Below are positions 5,293 to 11,481 of a stretch of DNA of 11,481 nt, one piece after another. Made by a program: the position numbers and the translations under genes. Source of the stretch: Thermodesulfobacteriota bacterium. GTDB taxonomy: Bacteria > Desulfobacterota > S145-22. The notes under the pieces are model-generated. The model was not told where the DNA came from and did no database searches. It saw only the letters and a list, made by a program, of their open reading frames with translations. The stretch is taken from positions 1 to 11,481 of the forward strand of contig JANTFN010000037.1 in the NCBI GenBank assembly GCA_024763435.1, written 5' to 3'. Every line of letters begins with the position of its first letter. Position 1 is the first letter of the stretch.

Positions 5293-7185
5293 ATGTATAT
5301 GGATCCGGAAAGTTTGAAGAAAGAAGTAGAGAGACGGGCCCTGGATAAAACCGATCAGGAAATTGTTGAAAAGGCCCTGGTTGAGGGTGTCGAAACCGCG
5401 TGGGACAGGCTTGAAAAACAGCAGCCTCAGTGTGGATTCGGCCAGTTAGGGCTTTGCTGCAACCGGTGTGTCATGGGACCCTGCCGCATTGACCCCTTCG
5501 GCGGAGAGCCAAAGCGCGGGGTTTGCGGGGCAACGGCCGACCTTATCGCCGCGAGGAACCTGCTCGATGACCTGATGGTAGGCGCCGCGGCCCATTCGGA
5601 TCACGGCCGCGAAGTGTTGGAAGTCCTGATGGAAACGGCGGAGGGCAAGGGCCAGGGATATCAGATCCTCGATGAGGAAAAGCTGAATCTTGTCGCCGGG
5701 GAATACGATATTGACGTCAAGGGAAAGAAAAAAGAGGCCATTGCCAGGGAGCTGGCGCTGGCGATGCTCGAGGAATTCGGAACCCTTAAAAACAAAATTC
5801 AACTGGTTGAGAGGGCGCCTGAAAAAACGAAGGAAATGTGGGCAAAGGCGGGAATTGTTCCCCGGAGCGTAGATCGGGAGATCGTCGAAGCGGCGCACCG
5901 GATTCACATGGGCGTCGGGGCGGACTATATCAATATCCTCCTTCATGCCCTGCGAACCTCTCTTTCCGACGGATGGGGCGGTTCCATGATGGCCACAGAG
6001 GCCTCCGATATTCTGTTTGGCACGCCCGTCCCGGTGGAGGCCCTCGCGAATCTTGGCGTCTTGAAGAAAGACGAGGTCAATATTGTCCTTCACGGGCACA
6101 ACCCCATCCTTTCCGAGATGATTGTGCAGGCATCCTACGATGCGGATCTCAAGAAATCGGCAAAGAAAAAGGGTGCGAAAGGCATCAATCTCGTGGGGAT
6201 GTGCTGCACGGGGAATGAACTGCTGATGCGCCACGGTATTCCCCTCGCGGGCAATGAACTCGACCAGGAACTGGCCATTGCCACCGGCGCCGTGGAAACG
6301 ATGGTCATCGATTACCAGTGTATCTTTCCCTCCATTACCGAAACGGCAAAATGCTACCATACAAAGGTTATCTCCACGAGCGAGAAATCAAAGGTCCCCG
6401 GCGCGACTCATATCGAGTTTAAGCCGGAAACGGCCCTCGATTCCGCCAAAGAGATTATCCGTCAGGCGATTGAAAATTATCCCAACCGCGACGCCAATCG
6501 GGTCAAAATCCCCGCCGGCCCGGTGAAGATGGTCGCCGGTTTCTCGGAAGAAACTATCCGGAAGGCCCTCGGCGGGACCTACAAACCCCTGATTGACGCG
6601 ATTGTGGCGGGAAGCATCCGCGGCGCGGTCGGCATCGTCGGCTGCAACAACCCGAAGATTAAACAGGACTACGGGCACATTATGCTTGGCAAGGAACTGA
6701 TTAAACGCGATATCCTCGTGGTTGAAACCGGTTGCGCGGCCATCGCGAGCGGCAAGGCCGGCCTGTTGCTTCCCGAGGCGGCGGAGATGGCGGGCGAGGG
6801 CCTTAAGGCCGTGTGCAAGGCGCTCGGGGTTCCCCCCGTCCTTCACATGGGATCCTGTGTCGATTGTTCCCGGATTCTCATGCTGGCCGCGAATATCGCT
6901 AAAGAACTAAATGTGGGAATCGAGGACCTGCCCCTCGGCGGCGCAGCGCCGGAATGGTATTCGCAGAAGGCCGTTTCCATTGGGGCGTATTTTGTCGCCT
7001 CCGGTGTTTACACGGTCCTGGGCCTGCCGCCCAAGGTCTTCGGGAGTGTGAATGTCCTGGACCTGCTTGCGAATAAGCTGGACGGCGTGGTGAATGCCGC
7101 CTTTGCCGTGGAACCTGATCCGGTCAAGGCCGCGGACCTCCTCGAAGCAGTCATTGAAAAGAAGCGGAAAGGCCTCGGGATATAG
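5293..7185 (+). CDS. cooS: Ni-Fe carbon monoxide dehydrogenase catalytic subunit
   Basis: CooS catalyses the reversible reaction of CO and water to CO2, two protons and two electrons at a Ni-4Fe-4S C-cluster. The protein has 630 residues, the family's usual length. The N-terminal cysteines C47, C55, C56, C59, C64 and C78 have the same spacing (8, 1, 3, 5, 14) as the D- and B-cluster ligands of the Carboxydothermus enzyme. C-cluster ligands are all present: the HGH motif at 267-269, Cys304 or Cys305 in GMCCTGNE, Cys343 in VIDYQCIFPS, Cys451 in VGCNNPK, Cys481 in ETGCAA and Cys522 in GSCVDCSRI. It therefore looks fully active and not a hybrid-cluster protein. It lies between a CooF-like ferredoxin and a NADH-diaphorase module, with no acetyl-CoA synthase genes, which indicates a CO-oxidising or redox-balancing role over a Wood-Ljungdahl one. 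The stop codon abuts the next ATG. An alternative start at 5287 adds two residues. Confidence 0.97.
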   Translation: MYMDPESLKKEVERRALDKTDQEIVEKALVEGVETAWDRLEKQQPQCGFGQLGLCCNRCVMGPCRIDPFGGEPKRGVCGATADLIAARNLLDDLMVGAAAHSDHGREVLEVLMETAEGKGQGYQILDEEKLNLVAGEYDIDVKGKKKEAIARELALAMLEEFGTLKNKIQLVERAPEKTKEMWAKAGIVPRSVDREIVEAAHRIHMGVGADYINILLHALRTSLSDGWGGSMMATEASDILFGTPVPVEALANLGVLKKDEVNIVLHGHNPILSEMIVQASYDADLKKSAKKKGAKGINLVGMCCTGNELLMRHGIPLAGNELDQELAIATGAVETMVIDYQCIFPSITETAKCYHTKVISTSEKSKVPGATHIEFKPETALDSAKEIIRQAIENYPNRDANRVKIPAGPVKMVAGFSEETIRKALGGTYKPLIDAIVAGSIRGAVGIVGCNNPKIKQDYGHIMLGKELIKRDILVVETGCAAIASGKAGLLLPEAAEMAGEGLKAVCKALGVPPVLHMGSCVDCSRILMLAANIAKELNVGIEDLPLGGAAPEWYSQKAVSIGAYFVASGVYTVLGLPPKVFGSVNVLDLLANKLDGVVNAAFAVEPDPVKAADLLEAVIEKKRKGLGI

Positions 7186-7692
7186 ATGGAGACGGCCCGT
7201 TTAAACGAAATCGTTGAAAGCTACCCCACGCCCACGGGTAAGATACTCGGTATCCTCGAACAGGTGCAGCGCGAGGACGGGTATCTGCAAAAGGACGTGC
7301 TGAAGACTCTCGCGGAAAAACTGGAAGTCCCGCTTTCCGAACTCTACAGTATCGCCACATTCTATTCCTTCTTCACGCTCGAGAAACTCGGCCGGCACGT
7401 GGTAACCGTCTGCATGGGAACCGCCTGCCACGTCCGAGGCGCGCCGGCGCTCGCGGATACGCTCAAGGCCCTGCTCAAGGTGGAAGAAGATGAGACAACG
7501 CAGGACGGAAAGTTTCAATTGACCACGGCTGATAACGACTTTACCGTGACATCGGCCCGCTGTTTCGGCGCGTGCAGCATGGCGCCCGTCCTGCGGGTCG
7601 ACAATAAAATCTTCGGATACATGACCCCGGAAAGGATTCCCGCGGTCCTGAAACAGTTCGGCTGGGAGGAAGATACCCATCAAAACGCTTAA
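7186..7692 (+). CDS. NuoE/HydC-like [2Fe-2S] NAD(P)H-dehydrogenase subunit
   Basis: This 168-residue protein matches the 24-kDa subunit family (NuoE, HoxE, HndA, HydC). The N-terminal helical part carries the family text GKILGILEQVQREDGYL, and LSELYSIATFYSFF follows. The thioredoxin-like domain holds one [2Fe-2S] cluster with ligands C76 and C81 (CMGTAC) and C126 and C130 (CFGAC), followed by APVLRVDNKIFGYMTPERIPAVL. In known complexes this subunit sits against the FMN subunit, and in bifurcating hydrogenases it belongs to the electron-splitting core. Its ATG directly follows the cooS TAG with no intervening base. A GGGAGG near its 3' end probably serves the next gene, whose reading frame overlaps this one. 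It is presumed part of a CO dehydrogenase-linked diaphorase. Confidence 0.93.
   Translation: METARLNEIVESYPTPTGKILGILEQVQREDGYLQKDVLKTLAEKLEVPLSELYSIATFYSFFTLEKLGRHVVTVCMGTACHVRGAPALADTLKALLKVEEDETTQDGKFQLTTADNDFTVTSARCFGACSMAPVLRVDNKIFGYMTPERIPAVLKQFGWEEDTHQNA
7664..7669 (+). promoter_or_regulatory. Ribosome binding site for a non-ATG start of the NuoF-like gene
   Basis: GGGAGG lies inside the 3' end of the NuoE-like gene, 9 bases before an ATC (7679) and 3 bases before an ATA (7673). No ATG, GTG or TTG exists in the NuoF frame between the TGA at 7649-7651 and the GTG at 7859. The position of this strong Shine-Dalgarno supports initiation at 7673-7679. Confidence 0.5.
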
Positions 7693-9367
7693 AGACCTTC
7701 AGAAAACACAAGGCCAGGGCCGCGAAAAGCTCTTTCCGGGAAAACCCCGCATCGCGGTCGGACTTGCCACCTGCGGGATTGCGGCAGGGGGTGACCGTGT
7801 CTATGATGCCCTGAAGGCTGCCCTGGAAAAACACGCCCTCAATGCGCAACTCACCCGCGTGGGCTGCATCGGATATTGCCGGGAAGAACCCCTCGTTAAT
7901 ATTCATCTCCCCGGAAAACCGCTCATTATCCTCCATCGGGTCACGGAAAAAGACGCGGAAGAGATTGTCCGGGCCGTGGCCGCGGGAGAGGTCCCCCGCA
8001 AACTTTCCCTGTGCCGTATCAATGACTGGGACCCCCTCGTGGGGGAAAAACTCCTCTTTGGTGAGGGATTTCAGGACGTCCCCGCCTACGCGGAGATTCC
8101 CTACTTTGCCCCCCAGAGAAAGGTTGTTCTTCGGGACGCGGGCCTGATTAACCCGGAAGATATCGACGAATACATCGCGGTGGGCGGCTACAGCGCGCTT
8201 TACAAGGCCCTTACCAGAATGTCCCCGGATGACGTTATCGAAGAAGTAAAGGCCTCCGGCCTGAGAGGCCGGGGCGGCGCGGGATTTCCCACCGGCCTGA
8301 AGTGGGGATTCACAAAAAAGGAAAAGAGCTCGACGAAATATATCATCTGCAACGCCGACGAAGGGGATCCGGGGGCCTACATGAACCGGAATGAGATGGA
8401 AAGCGACCCCCACATGATTCTCGAAGGGATGCTGATTGGGGCGTATGCCATCGGCGCCCGGGAAGGGGTTCTCTATATCCGCGCGGAATATCCCCTCGCT
8501 ATTCAGCGCCTCGAAAAAGCCATCGGCCAGGCGCGGGATTATGGCCTTTTAGGCGAAAACATCTTCGGGGCTGATTTCAGTTTTACCCTGACCATCGCGG
8601 AAGGCGCCGGGGCCTTTGTCTGCGGAGAGGAAACAGCCCTGATTGCCTCTATCGAAGGGGAAACCGGCCGTCCCCGTCCCAGGCCGCCCTTTCCCGCGCA
8701 AAAGGGCCTGTGGGGCATGCCCACCAACATCAACAACGTGGAAACGTGGACGAACATCCCCGTCATCATCAATCGGGGCGGCGCGTGGTTTTCAAAGATA
8801 GGCGGTGAACGCAACAGCGGGACCAAGGTCTTTTCCCTCGTGGGAGAGGTCGACCGGGTCGGCCTGGCAGAGGTTCCCCTGAGCACCCCCATCCGAACCA
8901 TGGTCTATGACATCGGAAACGGCGGCATCGAAGGGAAGGCCATCAAAGCGGTTCAGACCGGCGGCCCCTCCGGCGGCTGCATCCCCGCTTCTCTTTTTGA
9001 TACCCCCATGGATTACGAACACCTGACCGCCGTGGGGTCCATTATGGGTTCCGGCGGTGTGGTGGTGATGGACGCGGGGACCTCCATGGTGGACACAGCG
9101 CGTTTTTTTATCGGGTTTACCAATGAGGAATCGTGCGGCAAGTGCGTCCCCTGCCGGGAGGGCCTTAAACACATGCTCATGATTCTGGACAAAACCCTGG
9201 CGGGCAAGGCAACGGAGACGGATATGCAAACCCTCGAAGAACTTTCGGGTGTGATTAAAAACGCCTCCCTGTGCGGTTTGGGTCAGACGGCCCCCAACCC
9301 CGTCCTCTCAACGCTCCGGTATTTCAGGGATGAATACAACACACTTTTGAAAAAGGCTCGAAAATGA
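7679..9367 (+). CDS. NuoF/HydB-like FMN- and NADH-binding subunit, apparent non-ATG start
   Basis: This is the 51-kDa-type flavoprotein that exchanges electrons between NAD(P)H, FMN and iron-sulfur clusters. Read from the ATC at 7679 it has 562 residues. An N-terminal thioredoxin-like [2Fe-2S] domain (about 1-110) carries Cys32 (ATCGIAAGG) and Cys63/Cys67 (GCIGYC). The core has the FMN/NADH glycine-rich motif GLRGRGGAGFPTGLKW (194-209) and CNADEGDPGAYMNRNEME. The C-terminal [4Fe-4S] site is C486/C489/C492 (SCGKCVPC) plus C532 (SLCGLG). The ferredoxin-like C-terminal extension of HydB/HndC is absent, since the protein stops about 30 residues after Cys532. The domain homology begins IKTLKDLQK, exactly where no ATG, GTG or TTG is available. 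The first ordinary start, GTG at 7859, would cut away over half of the first domain. Start at ATC 7679 or ATA 7673 (P-I-K-T-L) is inferred. It shares ATGA with the next gene. Confidence 0.9.
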   Translation: MKTLKDLQKTQGQGREKLFPGKPRIAVGLATCGIAAGGDRVYDALKAALEKHALNAQLTRVGCIGYCREEPLVNIHLPGKPLIILHRVTEKDAEEIVRAVAAGEVPRKLSLCRINDWDPLVGEKLLFGEGFQDVPAYAEIPYFAPQRKVVLRDAGLINPEDIDEYIAVGGYSALYKALTRMSPDDVIEEVKASGLRGRGGAGFPTGLKWGFTKKEKSSTKYIICNADEGDPGAYMNRNEMESDPHMILEGMLIGAYAIGAREGVLYIRAEYPLAIQRLEKAIGQARDYGLLGENIFGADFSFTLTIAEGAGAFVCGEETALIASIEGETGRPRPRPPFPAQKGLWGMPTNINNVETWTNIPVIINRGGAWFSKIGGERNSGTKVFSLVGEVDRVGLAEVPLSTPIRTMVYDIGNGGIEGKAIKAVQTGGPSGGCIPASLFDTPMDYEHLTAVGSIMGSGGVVVMDAGTSMVDTARFFIGFTNEESCGKCVPCREGLKHMLMILDKTLAGKATETDMQTLEELSGVIKNASLCGLGQTAPNPVLSTLRYFRDEYNTLLKKARK

Positions 9368-10161
9368 CGATACAGATTACAATCAACGGGAACCCCTGTT
9401 CGTCGGAAGCGGGTGAAAGCGTCCTGACCATCGCGCGGCGGGAAGGCGTGGAAATTCCCGCTTTCTGCCATGACGAAACCCTCGCCCCCTACGGGGCCTG
9501 CCGGATGTGTCTCGTGGACGTCGTCAGCGGGCCGAAAAAGGGCGTGACCACCGCCTGCACCCTCCAGGCCATGGACGGGCTGGAAATTATCACCGACACC
9601 CCCGAGATCCTCCGGCTGCGGAAGGTCCTTCTGGAGCTCTACCTCGCCCAGGCGCCTAAATCCAAGACGATTAAGGCCCTGGCGGCACAGCACGGTATCA
9701 AAAAAACCCGATTCGCGAAAAAGGTTCATCCTGAAGACCCCTTGCAGGGTCAATGCATCCTCTGCGGCCTGTGTGTCCGCGTCTGCCGGGACATTATGGG
9801 CGCCGGCGCGATAAGCTACATCGGCCGCGGTCAGTTCACCGAAATTAACACCCCCTTCTACGAGGAAAATGACGCCTGCCTCGGCTGCGGCGCCTGTGCC
9901 CAGGTCTGCCCGACACAGGCCATTGCCTTTGAGGATATCACCGGCACCCGCGTCATGAAATCATGGAGCGAAACAAAGGTGCCGCTCAAACAATGCGCCG
10001 CCTGCGGGAATTACTTCGCCCCGGTCCCCTTTACCGCCTACGCCTATGAAAAACTCGATCCGGCCATCCGCGATGAGATTCGGGACCTGTGTCCCGATTG
10101 TCGGAGAAAAGAAATGACGAGAAAGGCGATACTGCTGAGAGCGGAGGGAGTAGGGAGATAA
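9364..10161 (+). CDS. HoxU/NuoG-N-terminus-like iron-sulfur subunit with zinc-ribbon tail
   Basis: This 265-residue protein is a multi-cluster electron relay of the diaphorase type. The N-terminal plant-type [2Fe-2S] ferredoxin domain has C35, C46, C49 and C65 (CHDETLAPYGACRMC and a downstream TTAC). The His-Cys [4Fe-4S] motif (HxxxCxxCxxxxxC) of NuoG and HoxU is not seen. In its place is a basic helical stretch (about 75-125). Two [4Fe-4S] clusters follow with C131/C134/C137/C141 (CILCGLCVRVC) and C172/C175/C178/C182 (CLGCGACAQVC). The C-terminal part has paired CxxC motifs, C211/C214 (CAACGNYF) and C243/C246 (CPDC), that look like a zinc ribbon or an extra cluster site. There is no molybdopterin or hydrogenase domain, so its catalytic partner is presumably CooS. 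It is the last gene of the operon, and 86 bases of spacer follow. Confidence 0.9.
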   Translation: MTIQITINGNPCSSEAGESVLTIARREGVEIPAFCHDETLAPYGACRMCLVDVVSGPKKGVTTACTLQAMDGLEIITDTPEILRLRKVLLELYLAQAPKSKTIKALAAQHGIKKTRFAKKVHPEDPLQGQCILCGLCVRVCRDIMGAGAISYIGRGQFTEINTPFYEENDACLGCGACAQVCPTQAIAFEDITGTRVMKSWSETKVPLKQCAACGNYFAPVPFTAYAYEKLDPAIRDEIRDLCPDCRRKEMTRKAILLRAEGVGR

Positions 10162-10215
10162 AAAAAGGACTGAGTTTTGAGTTCGGGGCTCCGGCGGGAT
10201 AAAAGACGGGCGGAA

Positions 10216-10232
10216 GGCTAAGGGCTAAGGGC
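10216..10232 (+). repeat. Two-and-a-half copies of a GGCTAAG heptamer in the spacer
   Basis: The 86-base spacer after the diaphorase genes contains GGCTAAG twice in tandem plus a partial GGC. Upstream, GAGTTTTGAGTT near 10173-10184 is a second short direct repeat. No convincing terminator hairpin was found in this spacer. Such purine-rich micro-repeats can arise by slippage, and no function is apparent. Confidence 0.5.
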
Positions 10233-10247
10233 AAAAGGATAAATTGC

Positions 10248-10631
10248 GTGCAGGAAAATCATCTCGAAATTATTTTTGAAGATATCCGTGAAAAGCTTGA
10301 CCTGGTTCTGGAAGGCAATGCCGCCCTGGATAGTAAGCTCGACCGCCGTTTCGATCAGTTAGACGGGAAGATCGAACTCAACAGCGTCAAGATCGAGGCA
10401 CTGAATGAGAAAATCGATTTGGTGGCGCAGAGGCTTACCAAACGTATCGATCCCGGGGATCAAAAACTGGCTGAACGCATTGACTCTGTGGAACAGAACC
10501 TCACAGAAAAGATTGACGCAGTAGCGGAAGATCTCAGGGTGCATCGCCGGGATACCGAGGCCCATCCAGCCTTCAGGCGTGTGCCAGGAGAAGGCAATAT
10601 AAGCGGAGCCTGTCAGGGGAGGATTTATTGA
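10248..10631 (+). CDS. Small coiled-coil protein with 11-residue repeats, function unknown
   Basis: The 127-residue product starts at a GTG with AAGGA (10235-10239) 8 bases upstream. It has no membrane segment or signal peptide and is very rich in charged residues. Five units of 11 residues start at Leu52, Leu63, Leu74, Leu85 and Leu96, e.g. LNEKIDLVAQR, LAERIDSVEQN and LTEKIDAVAED. This is a hendecad pattern typical of a long right-handed or straight coiled coil. A Pro-Gly at 69-70 interrupts the second unit. The N-terminal part (EDIREKLDLVLEGNAALDSKLD) continues the amphipathic helix. I recall similar short proteins ending HRxDTEAH with a YRV-like tail, but cannot name a function. The last 20 or so residues are uncharacteristically irregular and may be a frameshifted tail. 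It probably oligomerises, and no link to the CO operon is shown. Confidence 0.7.
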   Translation: MQENHLEIIFEDIREKLDLVLEGNAALDSKLDRRFDQLDGKIELNSVKIEALNEKIDLVAQRLTKRIDPGDQKLAERIDSVEQNLTEKIDAVAEDLRVHRRDTEAHPAFRRVPGEGNISGACQGRIY

Positions 10632-10676
10632 AATTATTCAAGCGCTCAAGCCCGGATTAAAAGGAGAACGTTAAAC

Positions 10677-11480
10677 ATGAAATATCATTCAGATATCAGC
10701 CAGCTTATAATTGATAAGGCAAAGTCTTTGGGAGCTTCCCTTGCTGGTGTAGCTAAAGTGAGTTTGCTCAAGGAGTCACCATCAAGCTTGGTTGCGCCCA
10801 AGATAGCTCAATATTCAGGTGTCGGAACGCGTGATGCGTTGAATGGGCTAAGACCCGGAGAAATTGCCTGGCCTCCTAATGCCAAATCCGCCATCATAAT
10901 TGCGGTTGAGCACCCTGAGTCAAGACCAGAGATGGATTGGTGGTTCGGGACAAAAAATCCTCCCGGCAATCTTATTCTTATACGTATAAACAAAGAGTTA
11001 TCTCAATGGATAGAGGATACCCTCCACATCAAAACTCATAAACTCCCTTATCATGTTGAGAAGGGTGGTATCTACCTGAAAGATGCGGCTGCCCTGGCAG
11101 GGCTGGGGTGTATCGGAAGAAATAATCTGCTTATCACACCAGATTTTGGACCCCGCGTGAGGCTCAGAGGCATGCTTCTGGAAGAAGATATTGAACCCAC
11201 GGGCCCCATCAAATTTGATCCCTGTGAAGGGTGTGCGGAATTCTGCAGGTTAGCCTGTCCCCAAAGTGCCTTCAGCCAGACAGTTTTTTCAGAAAAAGAA
11301 ATGGGGACGGATCACCTGCCTGGTAGAGACGGAACGTTCAGCAGGGTGATATGCAATGTGCAGATGGAAAAGGATATAGCCGATGCAAGAGAGGAAAGGC
11401 CTTACCCGGAAAGCGGTGAGCTGGTAAAAATTATTAAGTACTGTCGCCGTTGTGAGCTTGCTTGTCCCGTAGGCAGGTAG
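10677..11480 (+). CDS. Epoxyqueuosine reductase-like iron-sulfur protein (short QueG relative)
   Basis: The protein has 267 residues and is complete, ending with TAG one base before the window edge. The central block KDAAALAGLGCIGRNNLLITPDFGPR, followed by RLRGMLLEEDI, matches the conserved cobalamin-binding region shared by QueG and reductive dehalogenase-like proteins. Two cysteine sets follow: C183/C186/C190/C194 (CEGCAEFCRLAC) and C256/C259/C263 (CRRCELAC), with Cys226 as a possible fourth ligand of the second cluster. It is shorter than typical QueG (roughly 350-390 residues) and lacks the C-terminal HEAT-like part, so tRNA modification is not assured. The start has AAGGAG (10661-10666) 10 bases upstream. 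Codon use is clearly A/T-richer than in the operon before it (TTA, ATA, CTT, GCT common), suggesting a separate origin. No signal peptide is visible, so it is probably cytosolic. Confidence 0.75.
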   Translation: MKYHSDISQLIIDKAKSLGASLAGVAKVSLLKESPSSLVAPKIAQYSGVGTRDALNGLRPGEIAWPPNAKSAIIIAVEHPESRPEMDWWFGTKNPPGNLILIRINKELSQWIEDTLHIKTHKLPYHVEKGGIYLKDAAALAGLGCIGRNNLLITPDFGPRVRLRGMLLEEDIEPTGPIKFDPCEGCAEFCRLACPQSAFSQTVFSEKEMGTDHLPGRDGTFSRVICNVQMEKDIADAREERPYPESGELVKIIKYCRRCELACPVGR

Positions 11481-11481
11481 G

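Noticed and set aside
5446..6360. 304-codon open frame on the minus strand inside cooS
   Set aside because: It lies wholly antisense to a fully conserved CO dehydrogenase. Its translation has no recognisable domain, and such frames are common opposite G+C-rich genes.
7859..7861. GTG as the real start of the NuoF-like gene
   Set aside because: Recognisable thioredoxin-like domain sequence, including Cys32 and the region before Cys63, lies upstream in the same frame. No good ribosome binding site precedes the GTG.
1..11481. tRNA, rRNA, CRISPR or insertion-sequence elements
   Set aside because: No cloverleaf-like gene, regularly spaced repeat array, transposase frame or terminal inverted repeats were seen on either strand.

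Overview
The window reads as a piece of an anaerobic bacterial chromosome with moderately high G+C. The order rplU-rpmA-obgE-proB-proA-nadD, followed by a Ni-Fe carbon monoxide dehydrogenase cluster, points to Desulfobacterota (the former Deltaproteobacteria, possibly a Syntrophales-like lineage). That assignment is inferred from gene order and protein style and was not tested by a search.

Region 1 (1-4489) is a tightly packed housekeeping operon on the + strand. It holds the last 28 codons of ribosomal protein L21, all of L27, the ribosome-assembly GTPase Obg, the first two enzymes of proline synthesis (ProB, ProA) and the NAD-biosynthesis adenylyltransferase NadD. From obgE on, each gene overlaps the next by 4 to 14 bases, which suggests translational coupling. 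Two things stand out. A hairpin between rpmA and obgE buries the obgE ribosome binding site. The Obg protein itself has altered nucleotide-binding motifs: the G3 motif is EIPA instead of DxPG, and the P-loop reads GPPGSGKS instead of GFPNAGKS.

Region 2 (4490-4656) is the only sizeable gap, 167 bases. It marks the boundary between the housekeeping operon and a catabolic operon. It contains a TTGACA promoter-like element overlapping a small dyad, a 6-bp stem-loop, short imperfect direct repeats and the start signals of the next operon.

Region 3 (4657-10161) is a five-gene operon: a CooF-like four-cluster ferredoxin, a complete CooS-type CO dehydrogenase with every expected cluster ligand, a NuoE-like [2Fe-2S] subunit, a NuoF-like FMN/NADH subunit with an N-terminal thioredoxin-like [2Fe-2S] domain, and a HoxU/NuoG-N-terminus-like iron-sulfur subunit ending in a zinc-ribbon-like tail. 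Together they look like a soluble CO:NAD(P)+ oxidoreductase. CooS would oxidise CO, CooF would carry the electrons, and the three-subunit diaphorase module would pass them to NAD(P)+, or run in reverse. There is no hydrogenase, acetyl-CoA synthase or CooC maturation gene in the window. The NuoF-like gene has no ATG, GTG or TTG at the point where its protein homology begins, so it probably starts on ATC or ATA.

Region 4 (10162-11481) holds a short repeat-bearing spacer, a small coiled-coil protein built on 11-residue repeats, and a complete 267-residue iron-sulfur protein resembling a shortened epoxyqueuosine reductase (QueG). This last gene is visibly richer in A+T than its neighbours.
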